Shown here: positions 1 through 12,400 of the stretch, piece after piece
Position numbering within the stretch: the stretch's first letter is position 1
Layout: each line of letters opens with the position of its first letter
NCBI RefSeq assembly: GCF_009905545.1
Contig: NZ_JAAALB010000029.1
Span: 1-64,000, forward strand
Length of the DNA stretch: 64,000 nt
Origin: Cellulophaga sp. BC115SP
GTDB taxonomy: Bacteria; Bacteroidota; Bacteroidia; Cytophagales; Spirosomataceae
Direction: 5' to 3'
The notes under the pieces: generated by a model
Told to the model about the DNA's origin: nothing
What the model saw: only the letters and a program-made list of their open reading frames with translations
Databases searched by the model: none
Program-made: the position numbers and the translations under genes

Positions 1-128
1 GTCATCTTAAAAATAGTTTGTAATTTATGCAAAGATAAAACTGGAGAGGCAAAAGCTACCAGAGGTTTAGTTCAACAAGGGTTTTGCAATAGTGGTAGAA
101 ATTGAACTTTTTTAACATAATTTAATAC

Positions 129-157
129 TTTGTTAAGTAGTCGACTTGGTACCTTTG
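129..157 (+). promoter_or_regulatory. Bacteroidota-type promoter for the esterase-like gene
   Basis: TTTG at 129-132 and TACCTTTG at 150-157 match the Bacteroidota -33 (TTTG) and -7 (TAnnTTTG) elements. They are separated by 17 bases, slightly shorter than the usual 19-21. The expected start of transcription is a few bases downstream, about 25 bases before the ATG at 188. The rest of 1-187 shows no gene. Confidence 0.5.
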
Positions 158-187
158 CCTACACATATTACTTAAAATTTACAGGAA

Positions 188-1798
188 ATGAGATTACACC
201 AAATACTAACGTTCTTTATAACTTTCTTAGTTGTAAATGCCTATTCACAAAATCATTACCAACTCAAAGAAAACGATTTGAAATTAATTAAAGAGTCTTT
301 TGTATCGGAAGAAGACACTATAAAACAGTTTGAAACTCTTTATAATCTTGCAAAAGACAAATCATTTGTATCCATTGGAGAAGCTACACATGGAACGGAT
401 GAAATCAGAAAAATACAGATACTACTTGCAAAAAATTTAGCTCTAAACTCTAATTTTAAGGCAATTGCACTTGGAGAGTCTCCACTTCTAGATTCTTATC
501 CTCTATTCGATTACGTGGTTAATGGCAATGGAGATACTAAAGTACTATCGAACCTATTTCATTTTAATATTGCCGATTTATTACTATGGTTAAAACAATA
601 TAATCTCAATAAGCCATGGAGCAAAAAGGTATGGCTGTTAGGATGTGGAGTTGATACACCTGAAAAAATCATTGATTTTGTATCTACACATTGTACAAAC
701 AATCACTATTCTGATGCTAAAAAGCTAATATTCAATATTAGTAAGACTTTTTCAAATCATACCGAATCGTCTACAGGCGTTGATTCTTTGACTTTCTATA
801 CATCAGAATTGATTAATATTTTGAACAATCAAAAAGGTAAGGCTGATTCTCTTGATTTTAAGTTAGACTGTATGATTAAATCACTCTCTAATTTGCCAAA
901 GCTATTTGCTAACCGTAATAACTCCTTGGCTACATTTCTTGAAAGAGATAAAATGATATATCAAAATATAGAATGGCTCTTTACTTCAAAAGGGAAAACA
1001 GTCATTGTATTTGCTCATAATTCCCATACTAACAAGAAAGCGATTTTAAAAGATGTTTATACAAAAACATACAAACCTTTTGGAGAGTATTTGTCGAACA
1101 AATACGGAACAATGTACCTAAGTATAGCTACCGAAATTCAGAAGGGATTCTTCTACAATGGAAGCCCTAATAAACAACAAGTTCTAGAACATCCTACAAA
1201 AATAGGAACTATTATAGGGTCAAATATTACTAATAATATTGGCTTTATTGCTTTTAATGAAGGTTTAAGAAAGGTTTTCAATAATTCATCGTTGAAAATT
1301 ACGAAAGGCACGCTAGAAAGTGCATTAACAGATGGTCAAGGTGTAATTGGCGATGCATTTGATGCAATAATTTTTATAAAATCTTCCAGTCCTTACTTAT
1401 TCTATGAGGATGATGATTTTTGCGTGCTTTATTTGAATTTAGATAAAGAATTGAAACAAATACTAACAACTCAAAAAATAACACTCTTGTCTCAGTTTGA
1501 AACAAATCAAGAGGGTACAACACAGTATTCTATCTATTTTAATGACGTAAATAAAAAGCTTCTCAGTCACAATACGCGCATATTTTCGGTTAAAGATTCG
1601 AATGCCACTTTTGAGATACCTCAGAATACTGAATATATTTCTGTTAGCTTGGTTCTACGAAAGGTTACTAGCTTTAAACTAAACTCAATACAGGTAAATG
1701 AAAGACCTATAGCTTTGGATAAGTTAGCTTTTTTCGATTGGAATCACAGAGGGTATAGTTTTAAACCAAATAGAAAATATATTTCAGTTACCAGATAG
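188..1798 (+). CDS. Exported erythromycin esterase-like protein
   Basis: The 536-residue product begins with a signal peptide ending near AYSQ (residues 18-21). The body matches the erythromycin esterase/EreA-like family: GEATHG at 64-69 with His68, an acidic GES motif about 30 residues later, and AHNSH at 276-280. These are the positions of the catalytic His/Glu residues in macrolide esterases, so an active hydrolase is plausible. Many chromosomal members of the family do not act on macrolides, and the natural substrate cannot be read from sequence. The last 120 or so residues extend beyond the catalytic core and look beta-rich; I do not recognise them. The gene stands alone, with its own promoter upstream and a strong shared hairpin downstream. 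Confidence 0.85.
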   Translation: MRLHQILTFFITFLVVNAYSQNHYQLKENDLKLIKESFVSEEDTIKQFETLYNLAKDKSFVSIGEATHGTDEIRKIQILLAKNLALNSNFKAIALGESPLLDSYPLFDYVVNGNGDTKVLSNLFHFNIADLLLWLKQYNLNKPWSKKVWLLGCGVDTPEKIIDFVSTHCTNNHYSDAKKLIFNISKTFSNHTESSTGVDSLTFYTSELINILNNQKGKADSLDFKLDCMIKSLSNLPKLFANRNNSLATFLERDKMIYQNIEWLFTSKGKTVIVFAHNSHTNKKAILKDVYTKTYKPFGEYLSNKYGTMYLSIATEIQKGFFYNGSPNKQQVLEHPTKIGTIIGSNITNNIGFIAFNEGLRKVFNNSSLKITKGTLESALTDGQGVIGDAFDAIIFIKSSSPYLFYEDDDFCVLYLNLDKELKQILTTQKITLLSQFETNQEGTTQYSIYFNDVNKKLLSHNTRIFSVKDSNATFEIPQNTEYISVSLVLRKVTSFKLNSIQVNERPIALDKLAFFDWNHRGYSFKPNRKYISVTR

Positions 1799-1824
1799 AA
1801 AGAAATAGTTGAAATGTAACTCCA

Positions 1825-1894
1825 TTATAAAACTTAAAGCTCTATAGATATGAAAGAGAAACTCGTCATATCTATAGAGCTTTAAGTTTTATAA
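1825..1894. terminator. Bidirectional terminator between convergent genes
   Basis: Perfect 29-bp inverted repeat (1825-1853 and 1866-1894) around a 12-base loop. It sits between the ends of the convergent esterase-like gene and the two-domain esterase gene. The outer stem is A/T-rich, giving a T-run on each strand, so it can serve both transcripts. Confidence 0.8.
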
Positions 1895-1907
1895 ACAAAC
1901 CGTGCTC

Positions 1908-3979
<2,072 letters not shown>

Positions 3980-4013
3980 TATAACTTAAATCATATTTTG
4001 CACTAATACTTAA

Positions 4014-4077
4014 AAGTACCGTAGGCACGACAGAAAACCAAAATCTTGAGGTCTGTCGCACCTACGGCGCTCTTTTA
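4014..4077. repeat. Long imperfect intergenic hairpin
   Basis: CCGTAGG (4019-4025) pairs with CCTACGG (4061-4067), and CGACAGA (4028-4034) pairs with TCTGTCG (4052-4058). A-rich and T-rich outer ends extend the stem. It lies between susD and the esterase gene of locus 1 and could be a transcript-processing hairpin or a small interspersed palindrome. No second copy was seen in the window. The 352-base gap 3840-4191 otherwise holds only the repeats listed here. Confidence 0.6.
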
Positions 4078-4141
4078 ATAAGTCAGGAAAAAATCCTAAT
4101 AAACAGGTATATCTATGTTGTATAATTGATAAAGTAAATCT

Positions 4142-4189
4142 TGAATGTAAAAAATTACATTCACAATTCACCGCTCACGATTCAGCACA
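4142..4189. repeat. ATTCACAATTCA-type repeat, copy 1
   Basis: A 9-bp inverted repeat (TGAATGTAA at 4142-4150, TTACATTCA at 4155-4163) is followed by 7-base-periodic units: CATTCAC, AATTCAC, CGCTCAC, GATTCAG. The same string, TTACATTCACAATTCA followed by TTCAGCA, recurs at 47408-47435. A shorter version is at 37217-37240. It ends next to the susD stop codon. Confidence 0.6.
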
Positions 4190-4191
4190 AA

Positions 4192-6003
4192 TTAGTATCC
4201 GGCATTTTGTGTAAAAGGAGGTCCTTCAACAGTACGATCTATTTCTGACTGAGGAATAGGTCTCAAAACGTGAAAATCTTTCACATAAGGAGCGGCTTCA
4301 GTATTCCAAAGTTTAATACGTCTTACCAAAGATTTTGTACGTACCAAATCTTGGTATCTCATCCATTCGCCGAATAACTCACGACTTCTTTCATCCAAAA
4401 TAAAATCAATTGTTACGTCAGAATCTTTAATCAACATGGCAGCTGCCGCAGCGGTATTTTGTGCTGGTGTATTCGTTTTGCGGTAAGCTGCTCTTTGACG
4501 AAGTACATTCAACAACTCGGCTGCCTTAGCCTTGTCACCAGCCTGAAGATAGGCTTCTGCTCCAATAAGATATACTTCAGCAAATCGTGTAATTACTACA
4601 GGACGAGTAGAAGGGTCATTGAAATTACTTCCACGACTAGGATCCATGTGCTTTTTGATAGCTGGATACACATCTGACTTCCAAAGACTTGGCGGAATAA
4701 TAAGTCCTTTAAATGGTCTTGTGCCAAAGAATTGAGGTGCACCTGCCACTTCAAAATCAGGAAGCCAAACGGCAGTATCTACCCCAACCTGAGTTGTGTA
4801 AGTAATACCTCTTTTGTTGTTAGCAGACGTAGCAGTGTTAGTAATAGATTGATTCGCAATATATACCGTATAGAAGGTATTGGCAAATCGTGAATCAATA
4901 TCTCTTTTTACAAAAGCTTGGTCAAGGAAATAGTTCTTTCCAGCCACTTCTCCAGAACTTTGTTTAACACTATTTGGACGTAAACGTTGGTATGGACGAC
5001 CATAGTATGAATCACGAACCATCAAAGAAGTACCAGAATTTACTAATACTCCACTAGCATTTACCGTAGAATTGACCCCACTGTTATTTGGATAGTTCCA
5101 GTTGGTAAACCATGGTGTTAGGTTTTGTCCACCACCACCGCTGGCGCCACCACCTACTGAATAATAACCAAATTTTGCATCATTTGAGTGGTCACTCACA
5201 AACATTGTTTCTTTTCCGTAGTCATTAGCAGGTACAAAAGCATCGCCGAAATCTTGCCACAAGTCTAACCCATAGTTGGCTTTGTTGGCAATAATATCAC
5301 TCGATATTCTGGCTGCTTCCGCATAATCCGTTTGTGAGTTGGTCAACCAGCCACGAGTTAAATAGGCTTTAGCTAAGAAAAATTGTGCAACAGATTTTGT
5401 GGCTGCTTTACCCAAGAACGGAGCAGTCGGTTTTTCTGGCAAATCAGCAGCAGCTTCTGTCAAGTCTTTGATAATAAGCTTGTACACTTCCAATGCTGGG
5501 TCTCTCTTTGCTGCCTGAGAAGGAACTGTAATAAATTCAGTGTGCAAAGGCACATCTCCCCAAGTTTGTACTAGATAGAAATACCAAAAAGCACGCAAGA
5601 ATTTAGCCTGTGCCAAATACTGTTTTTTGGTAGCATCAGGAAGATCGATACTCTGACCAAACTTTAATACACCGTTGATTGTATTGACACAAGTAAAGGC
5701 CGTTCCCCATGCCGAACCAAAGTTAGTGCCATTCAAACCATTAAAGGTGTGTATAGGACCGCCGCCGCTACTGGCTCCTTGAATAAATTCGTCGGTTCCC
5801 GCTTGCATTTCAGAGGAGAACCCTTCAGTACCCCATTGATTACGAATTTCATTGTAAACACCTGCAATACCGCCCAATACACCCGCAGGGCTATTGAAAT
5901 AAGAAGGTACAATCTGAGATTGAGGTTTTTCTTCTAGTATATTTTCACAACCAAAACTTAAAAACAGCGTACAAGCAAGTATTGATATTTTTATTTTTTT
6001 CAT
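4192..6003 (-). CDS. SusD/RagB-family glycan-binding lipoprotein
   Basis: 603 residues with a lipoprotein signal (lipobox FLSFGCEN, Cys19), typical of the surface-exposed SusD partner that captures oligosaccharides for the SusC channel. Visible family traits are the N-terminal NILEEKPQS region, the TPR-like helical core (LAQAKFLRAFWYFYLVQTWG) and a C-terminal stretch (FILDERSRELFGEWMRYQDL, IPQSEIDRT) conserved in SusD proteins. A Gly-rich loop at about residues 285-295 (GGGASGGGG) may be part of the ligand site. It lies 11 bases after the susC-like gene in the same direction and is surely co-transcribed. The substrate cannot be named from sequence. Confidence 0.93.
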   Translation of the reverse strand: MKKIKISILACTLFLSFGCENILEEKPQSQIVPSYFNSPAGVLGGIAGVYNEIRNQWGTEGFSSEMQAGTDEFIQGASSGGGPIHTFNGLNGTNFGSAWGTAFTCVNTINGVLKFGQSIDLPDATKKQYLAQAKFLRAFWYFYLVQTWGDVPLHTEFITVPSQAAKRDPALEVYKLIIKDLTEAAADLPEKPTAPFLGKAATKSVAQFFLAKAYLTRGWLTNSQTDYAEAARISSDIIANKANYGLDLWQDFGDAFVPANDYGKETMFVSDHSNDAKFGYYSVGGGASGGGGQNLTPWFTNWNYPNNSGVNSTVNASGVLVNSGTSLMVRDSYYGRPYQRLRPNSVKQSSGEVAGKNYFLDQAFVKRDIDSRFANTFYTVYIANQSITNTATSANNKRGITYTTQVGVDTAVWLPDFEVAGAPQFFGTRPFKGLIIPPSLWKSDVYPAIKKHMDPSRGSNFNDPSTRPVVITRFAEVYLIGAEAYLQAGDKAKAAELLNVLRQRAAYRKTNTPAQNTAAAAAMLIKDSDVTIDFILDERSRELFGEWMRYQDLVRTKSLVRRIKLWNTEAAPYVKDFHVLRPIPQSEIDRTVEGPPFTQNAGY

Positions 6004-6014
6004 TTTTCCGATTA

Positions 6015-9000
6015 TTAAAATTTGAGATTAACACCTAAAGTAAACTGACGCACAGGAGGGTTGTTGAGGTTTACACTAATCACACGGTTGAAATTACCTC
6101 CTTGGATGGTGTTACCATAACCGTTTCCTTCAGGGTCAATAGCCAGTTTGTCTCTTACAAGAGGCGAATAAAGAATAAGCGGGTTTGTTGCATTGATATA
6201 CACACGAGCAGAACTAAAGCCTAATTTGCCAAGCATTTTTGAAGGAAGTGTATATCCTACGTTAATACTTCGTACTTTGATAAATGAACCATCTTGATAC
6301 TGTGTTGTAGAAGTAAAATCTCTTACACCACCACCAGCATTTGGTCTTGGGAACGCATTAGTTGGGTTGTCGGTTGTCCAATAATCCATCACCAATTGGT
6401 TAGAGCGACCTTGGTTAAGGAAGCCAAATCCTGAGCCACCACCAGATGTTCCTGCCAAATAAGGTACTAATACCTTCATACCCATGCGAGCATAAGTCAC
6501 AATCGATAAATCAAAGTTTTTGTAGCTAACTCTATTAGTGAAGCCTCCTTCCCATGCTGGTTGGAAGTTACCAATAACTTTACGGTCATTTGCATCAATT
6601 TTGCCGTTACCATCTACATCCTCTACTCGGATTTCACCTGGTACCTGTACAGGTGAGGTTTGTTTTGCTAAAGTACCGTTGTCTTTATCTGATTGTTGCC
6701 AAATACCTATTTTGTTATAATCATAAATAACTGTAAGTGGCTGTCCAACAAACCAATAGTTGCCTTTATTGTCCAGCTCAGTAGGTGTTGTTAGCTGAGT
6801 GATTTTTTCACGGTTAAAGAAGTACGTTAAATCTGTACTCCAGTTAAATCCGCTTTTACTTCTGATTACATCAATTGTTACAGATGATTCAAAACCACTA
6901 CCCTCTGTTTTTCCAAGGTTTTTGAGTGCCGAACCTGCACCATTACTTTGAGGGAGGTTTACTGAAAGCAAAATGTCTTTCGTACTTTGTTTGTACACAT
7001 CAAATGAACCAGTTACGCGGTTGTTAAACAAACCGATTTCTAAACCAAAATCCCATTGTGCTGTAGACTGCCATCCCAGATTACTTGCTGGCAAACTAGT
7101 TACTGTATACGCAAGAGCTTGACCCGCTGTAGTAGTACCGAAGTTATAATAACCTGCAGAAAGTGCCCCTAAAGTCGCATAAGGATCTACGTTACGGTTT
7201 CCTGAAATACCCCATCCACCTCTCAATTTCAAGTTCGAAACAGTAGGAAGTTTTTGCATAAACGGTTCATCAATAACATTCCAGCTAAAGCCAATAGCAG
7301 GATAGTTAAAGTATTGATTACCTGGCGATAATGTCGACGAACCATCTCTACGGAAAGTAGCAGTCATCGTATATTTATTGTTGAATGTATAATTCAAGCG
7401 TGCCATGTAAGATACCAAACCAGTTTCCGAGAAAAAGTTTCCACTAGAAGCATTGGCAGTGATCGTTCCAGACGCTAAAGCGAAGTTGGCTGTTTTGATA
7501 TAATCCGCAGGTACTCCTTTTACATTAAAGTTTGAACCTAAACTATGATTTTTAGTGATTTCATATAAAGCGGTCAAACTAACTTTGTGTTTTTGAGCAA
7601 ATACTTTATCATAGTATAATAAATTTTGGAAGTTCACATCCCAATACTCTGTATTTCTAATATCAGCACTTGATACACTTTGATCAGTTCCTGTATTGAC
7701 AAAGGTATTTGGTGGAGCATAACCATTGAAATGCGATTGACTAAAGTTCAAACCAGCATTAAAGCGATATTTAAGTCCATCCAAAATGTTTACTTCTGCA
7801 TACAAGCTATTGAAAGTTCTTAATGAACGCTCGTTAGAAAGGATATCTGCTCCGCGAGAGATAAGTGTTAATGGGCTCACTGCCTGAGATTCAATCGTTC
7901 CCTTTTTAGGATTCAAATTCACAGAACCATCAGCATTATACGGCAACACCAAAGGCGAAAGACGAACAAGCTCTGTTGGTATACCACCACCCGCTGGATC
8001 GTTACGGTGCGTCAAGGTATTGATGGTATTTAAGCCGATTTTTACGTGCTTTCCTATTTTTTGGTCTATAGTTGCACGAATCGTCATACGGTCAAAATTT
8101 TGGTTTGGCATAATACCTGTTTCATTAAAATAACCGATACCCATACCATACTGCGTATTTTCAACGCCTCCTTGTAGGCCAAGCTGATGGCTAGTATTGA
8201 AGCCAGGCTTGTATAATAAGCTCTGCCAATCGGTAGATACCCCAGCAGCCAAATTTGCCTTTTCTTCTTCTGTCAAAGGATATGCTGTTGTACCTGCACC
8301 TTGTGTGTTATACGCTGCCGACAAGTCTTTGAATTTGGCATACTGCTCGCCATTCATTACGTTGTATTTACCCATCATACTTGTTATGCCGTGATATCCA
8401 TCATAACTAAATATTGGCTTGCCAACTTTACCTCTTTTGGTAGTTACTAAGATTACACCACCTGCACCACGTGAACCATAAATAGCCGTTGCCGAGGCGT
8501 CTTTCAAAATTTCAATATTCGAAATATCATCGGGGTTAATATCGTTCAAACCTCCAAATGGGATTCCATCTACCACTACTAATGGCCCATCAAGTCCATC
8601 ACCACTACCCGTTGTCAATGAACGGTTACCACGAACACGAATCGATGCCTGACTACCCGGCGTAGAGCCATTACTCACAATTGATACACCAGCTGCTCTA
8701 CCTTTTAATGAATTAAGCAAGTTGGGTGCAGGTACTTCTTTGAGGGTTTTCTCAGATACAGAAACCACTGCTCCAGTTATATCTCTTTTCTTTTGAGTAC
8801 CATAGCCCACTACAATTACCTCACCAAGCTCACGGGTATCGGCGCTTAGTACAATCTCTACAAATGTTCTTGTACCAATGTTGATTTCTGCGGGTAAGTA
8901 ACCAATACTCGAAACAACAAAAACCGTGTTTTTAGCTACATTAGACAAAGTGTACTCTCCATCATTATTAGCTACCGTTCCTACATTACTTCCTTTTACC

Positions 9001-9164
9001 TTAATAGTAGCACCTGCTACAGGTTTTCCATCTTCTGCCGTTACTTTTCCTTTGATGGTTTGTGCCTGTATTGTGTAGCTCAAAAGAACTGCAAACATCA
9101 TTAAACATAATTTCATCAAAGGGAAACTTTGCCACTGAATAATAAAGTAATTATTTCTTTTCAT
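6015..9164 (-). CDS. SusC/RagA-family TonB-dependent transporter
   Basis: 1049 residues. After a signal peptide (an alternative start at 9116 gives the tidier MKLCLMMFAVLLSYTIQAQ) comes a carboxypeptidase-regulatory-like beta domain (GKVTAEDGKPVAGATIKVKG), then the TonB box/plug start (GEVIVVGYGTQKKRDITGA), the plug, and a 22-strand barrel ending in an aromatic strand (FTLGVNLKF). There is no STN domain, so it should not signal through an anti-sigma factor. That agrees with the neighbouring hybrid two-component regulator controlling this locus. Pairs with the SusD-like lipoprotein to import oligosaccharides across the outer membrane. Confidence 0.94.
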   Translation of the reverse strand: MKRNNYFIIQWQSFPLMKLCLMMFAVLLSYTIQAQTIKGKVTAEDGKPVAGATIKVKGSNVGTVANNDGEYTLSNVAKNTVFVVSSIGYLPAEINIGTRTFVEIVLSADTRELGEVIVVGYGTQKKRDITGAVVSVSEKTLKEVPAPNLLNSLKGRAAGVSIVSNGSTPGSQASIRVRGNRSLTTGSGDGLDGPLVVVDGIPFGGLNDINPDDISNIEILKDASATAIYGSRGAGGVILVTTKRGKVGKPIFSYDGYHGITSMMGKYNVMNGEQYAKFKDLSAAYNTQGAGTTAYPLTEEEKANLAAGVSTDWQSLLYKPGFNTSHQLGLQGGVENTQYGMGIGYFNETGIMPNQNFDRMTIRATIDQKIGKHVKIGLNTINTLTHRNDPAGGGIPTELVRLSPLVLPYNADGSVNLNPKKGTIESQAVSPLTLISRGADILSNERSLRTFNSLYAEVNILDGLKYRFNAGLNFSQSHFNGYAPPNTFVNTGTDQSVSSADIRNTEYWDVNFQNLLYYDKVFAQKHKVSLTALYEITKNHSLGSNFNVKGVPADYIKTANFALASGTITANASSGNFFSETGLVSYMARLNYTFNNKYTMTATFRRDGSSTLSPGNQYFNYPAIGFSWNVIDEPFMQKLPTVSNLKLRGGWGISGNRNVDPYATLGALSAGYYNFGTTTAGQALAYTVTSLPASNLGWQSTAQWDFGLEIGLFNNRVTGSFDVYKQSTKDILLSVNLPQSNGAGSALKNLGKTEGSGFESSVTIDVIRSKSGFNWSTDLTYFFNREKITQLTTPTELDNKGNYWFVGQPLTVIYDYNKIGIWQQSDKDNGTLAKQTSPVQVPGEIRVEDVDGNGKIDANDRKVIGNFQPAWEGGFTNRVSYKNFDLSIVTYARMGMKVLVPYLAGTSGGGSGFGFLNQGRSNQLVMDYWTTDNPTNAFPRPNAGGGVRDFTSTTQYQDGSFIKVRSINVGYTLPSKMLGKLGFSSARVYINATNPLILYSPLVRDKLAIDPEGNGYGNTIQGGNFNRVISVNLNNPPVRQFTLGVNLKF

Positions 9165-9302
9165 AGAGTAAAATATGATTGTTTTAAGATAGAATATTGT
9201 CCTCTTTAGAAGAGGTCTGTCTTTTGACGGTGTAAAGTAAGTTCATGTCCAAAAATTAGATTAGCACATTTTACTCGATTTTTGTACGAAATGTTTTATC
9301 CA

Positions 9303-9357
9303 TAAAAAAATACCAGCATGTTAGCCGTATATAGGTTGCTGGCTAGCATACTGGTAT
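9303..9357 (-). terminator. Intrinsic terminator after the hybrid regulator
   Basis: Arms 9341-9357 and 9310-9326 pair over 17 bp with two G-U-compatible mismatches. On the minus strand the stem is followed by a run of Ts (plus-strand A7 at 9304-9310). It ends the regulator transcript and insulates it from the susC promoter, which must lie in 9165-9300. Confidence 0.7.
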
Positions 9358-9414
9358 CTCTATTTACTTTTATGGAGGGTGTTTGACGAGAAAAATATAT
9401 CTTTTCTTGCTTTG

Positions 9415-12400
9415 CTATATTTCAGTTTTTTCTACCAAAATATCAGTTTTTCGCTTCAATCGAATGTATTCTGTGGGCGTTATTTGGTACTTTGTTTTAA
9501 AGGCTCTAGCAAAGTAATTCGTATTTGAAAAGCCTACTTCAAAGCTAATATCTGCAATTCTCAAATCGCTTTTTTCGAGTAAGTAGGCGGCCTTTTTCAA
9601 GCGCATTGATCGAATATATTCTACGGGCGTTTCGCCTGTGAGTGCCAATATACGGATATAGAAAGTACTTCGACTCATATTCATCATTTTGCTTACTTCC
9701 TCAACCGACAAGTTTGTTTGTAGCATATTTTCTTCAATATGACGTGTTACTTCTAATAAGAACTTTTCGTCTTGCGACTCTACTTGTACCTCTGGCGTTT
9801 CTACATTGATATGTTTGCTGTAGGTTTCTCTGAACGTCTGATTCGTTTTTAACAAATTCCCAATTTTGACATCTAACAAATTAAAACTAAAAGGCTTGAC
9901 CAGATAGTCGTTTGCGCCTAACGACAGTCCATTTAGTTGGTCTTTTTCTTCTGCCAAAACCGTCAAAAGTATAACAGGAATATGTTTGGTTCTATTATCA
10001 TTTCGGATTTTCTGTAAAAGCGATATGCCGTCCATCTTAGGCATATTGACGTCACTCACAATCAATAATGGATGAGCCGACAAAGCCTTTTGCCAACCTT
10101 GTTTACCGTCTGACGCTTCGATAATTTTGTATTTGTCACTCAAGTTTTCTTTCAAGTAAAACCGAATATCTTCACTATCATCTATGAGAAGAATTGCAGG
10201 CTTTTCAAACCTCTCACTTGCGGTATCCTGCATTTCAATCGTACATTCTTCTTCAGAAAACTCCTCATGTTGCTGAACAAAAGTTTCCTGTTGGGAAGTA
10301 CTATTTTTTTCTTTCAATGGTAAGAAAACTGTAAACGTGCTTCCCATTCCTTCTTCACTGTCAACTTCGATGATACCGCCGTGCAATTTGACAAACTCTT
10401 TGGTAATAGACAGTCCGATACCACTACCTTGATTTAGCGTTGACTCGTTGGTAGGTATTTGGAAGAATCTATCAAAAATCTTTTCATACATTTCTTTCGA
10501 AAACCCTGAGCCAGTATCGCCTACGATAAATTTAATTCCACTGCCTTCTGTCGCTATTTCAATATGGAAATAAACGCTTCCATTCGGGTCGGTAAATTTT
10601 AAGGCATTTGACAGCAGATTTAATAAAATACGTTCAATTTTATCTTTATCAAAGTCACAGTAATAGGACTTGGTTGCACTTTCAAAATCTAACTGGATAT
10701 GTTTGCTTTCTGATAAATACTTAAAAGATTCAAAAATATCTTTTGCCACCTCAATCAGATCTCCTTCTGAAAGATGTAGCTTCAGTTCATTGTCTTCTAT
10801 TCTTCTAAAATCCAATAGCTGGTTGACTAAGTTTAACAAGCGTTTGGCATTTCGATTAATGAGGTTAAGTGTTTGTATTTTTTTCTCACTTTGTTCGTTT
10901 ACCAACAAACTCTCAACTGGATTCAGTACTAAGGTCAATGGTGTTTTTAGCTCATGGCTTAGGTTTGTCAAAAATTTGATTTTGAGTTTTTCTAACTCTA
11001 TTCTGCGTTCATTTTCAGTCCGTTCTTTTTCTAATTCAAACTCGTTTTTGAGCTTTTGAATCCCTCTTTTTCGGAGATACCAAAGAGTAAAAAATATGAT
11101 ATAAAAATAGATAAAATAGGCGATGGGCGTCTTCCACAAAGGAGGTAACACATTGACTTCTATCACCTTTTCAGGCGTATGCCAAGAACCATCCTCACTT
11201 TGTGCCTTCAATCGAAATAGATATTTTCCTGGGTCAAGATTGGTATAAACTGCATTAGTGACAGACCCAACCTTATTCCATTCTTTATCAAAACCTTCGA
11301 GTATATACGAATACTGACTTTCTTGTGGAGAGGTATAATTGAGTGCCACAAAATCGAGCGAAAAGTTCTGTTTGTAGCTCAGAGTAATCTTATCAGCTAC
11401 GGCAATCGGTTTGTCAATTTCAGCATTTTCGCTAGGAATGACACTTTTGTTACCAATCTTCAAATCCGTCAGAATCAATTTAGGGGTTTTGTTATTAATA
11501 TTTAGTGTAGAAGGTATAAAATAATTAAATCCATCGAGCCCCCCAAAATAGATTTCGCCAGACTGTGTTTTGATTCCAGCCCCCATATTGAAAGTGCTCT
11601 GCTGAACACCATTATGGTAGTTGTAATTTTTGAAGGTCTTTTTTCTTGGATCAAACTTACTGATTCCTTGGTTGGTGCTCACCCAAAGATTATTTTCTTC
11701 ATCTTCAAGGATTTTGTAGACGATATCATTTGATAAGAGTTGGGCTTCACCGTACTGTATAAACTTTCTTTGCTGAAAATCAAATGTACATAGGCCCACA
11801 CCAAATACACCCATCCATACCTTACCACGGGTGTCACAATAAATACTCAGGATTCGGTCAAGTGCTAAATTACTTGTCGCATGATTCAGGATTTCGATTT
11901 TATGATTTTTAGGATTATAAATCGCACAACCTGCCCCATTTGTTCCTATCCACATATTACCCTGAGCGTCTTCTTCTAATGTCGTGGTATATCCATTCGT
12001 TAAGAAGTTATACACTTTAGAGGTAGACTGATAGAGGTCTCTAATCGAATGTAGCTTTTGGGTAGATGTTTCATAAATAAATACCCCTTCTCCGTTGGTA
12101 CCAATCCAGATATTACCTTGTTTATCTACTTTCAGACAATTTACGGGAACATCACTACCCTGATTCGCCCTTATTTTGATATATTTTACTTGTTTATTTT
12201 CGGTATCCAAAATATACATTCCATCGCCATAAGTCCCTATAATAAGCTTATTGCCAAGTACTTCCAGTGCACCAACAATTTTGCTAGGAATTAATTTATT
12301 GAATAGAATATGCTCAATAAGCCCTGTTTTTTTATCATAAAGGTTAAGCCCACCTCCATCGGTCCCTATATAGATTTTTCCGTTGGGCATTTCGGCGAAG

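Noticed and set aside
9180-9240. Second copy of the 4014-4077 hairpin element (GAGGTCTGTC string)
   Set aside because: Only about ten bases match and no pairing arms are present.
10670-11059. 129-codon frame antisense to the hybrid regulator
   Set aside because: Ser/Leu/Phe-rich low-complexity translation opposite the kinase domain; a shadow frame.
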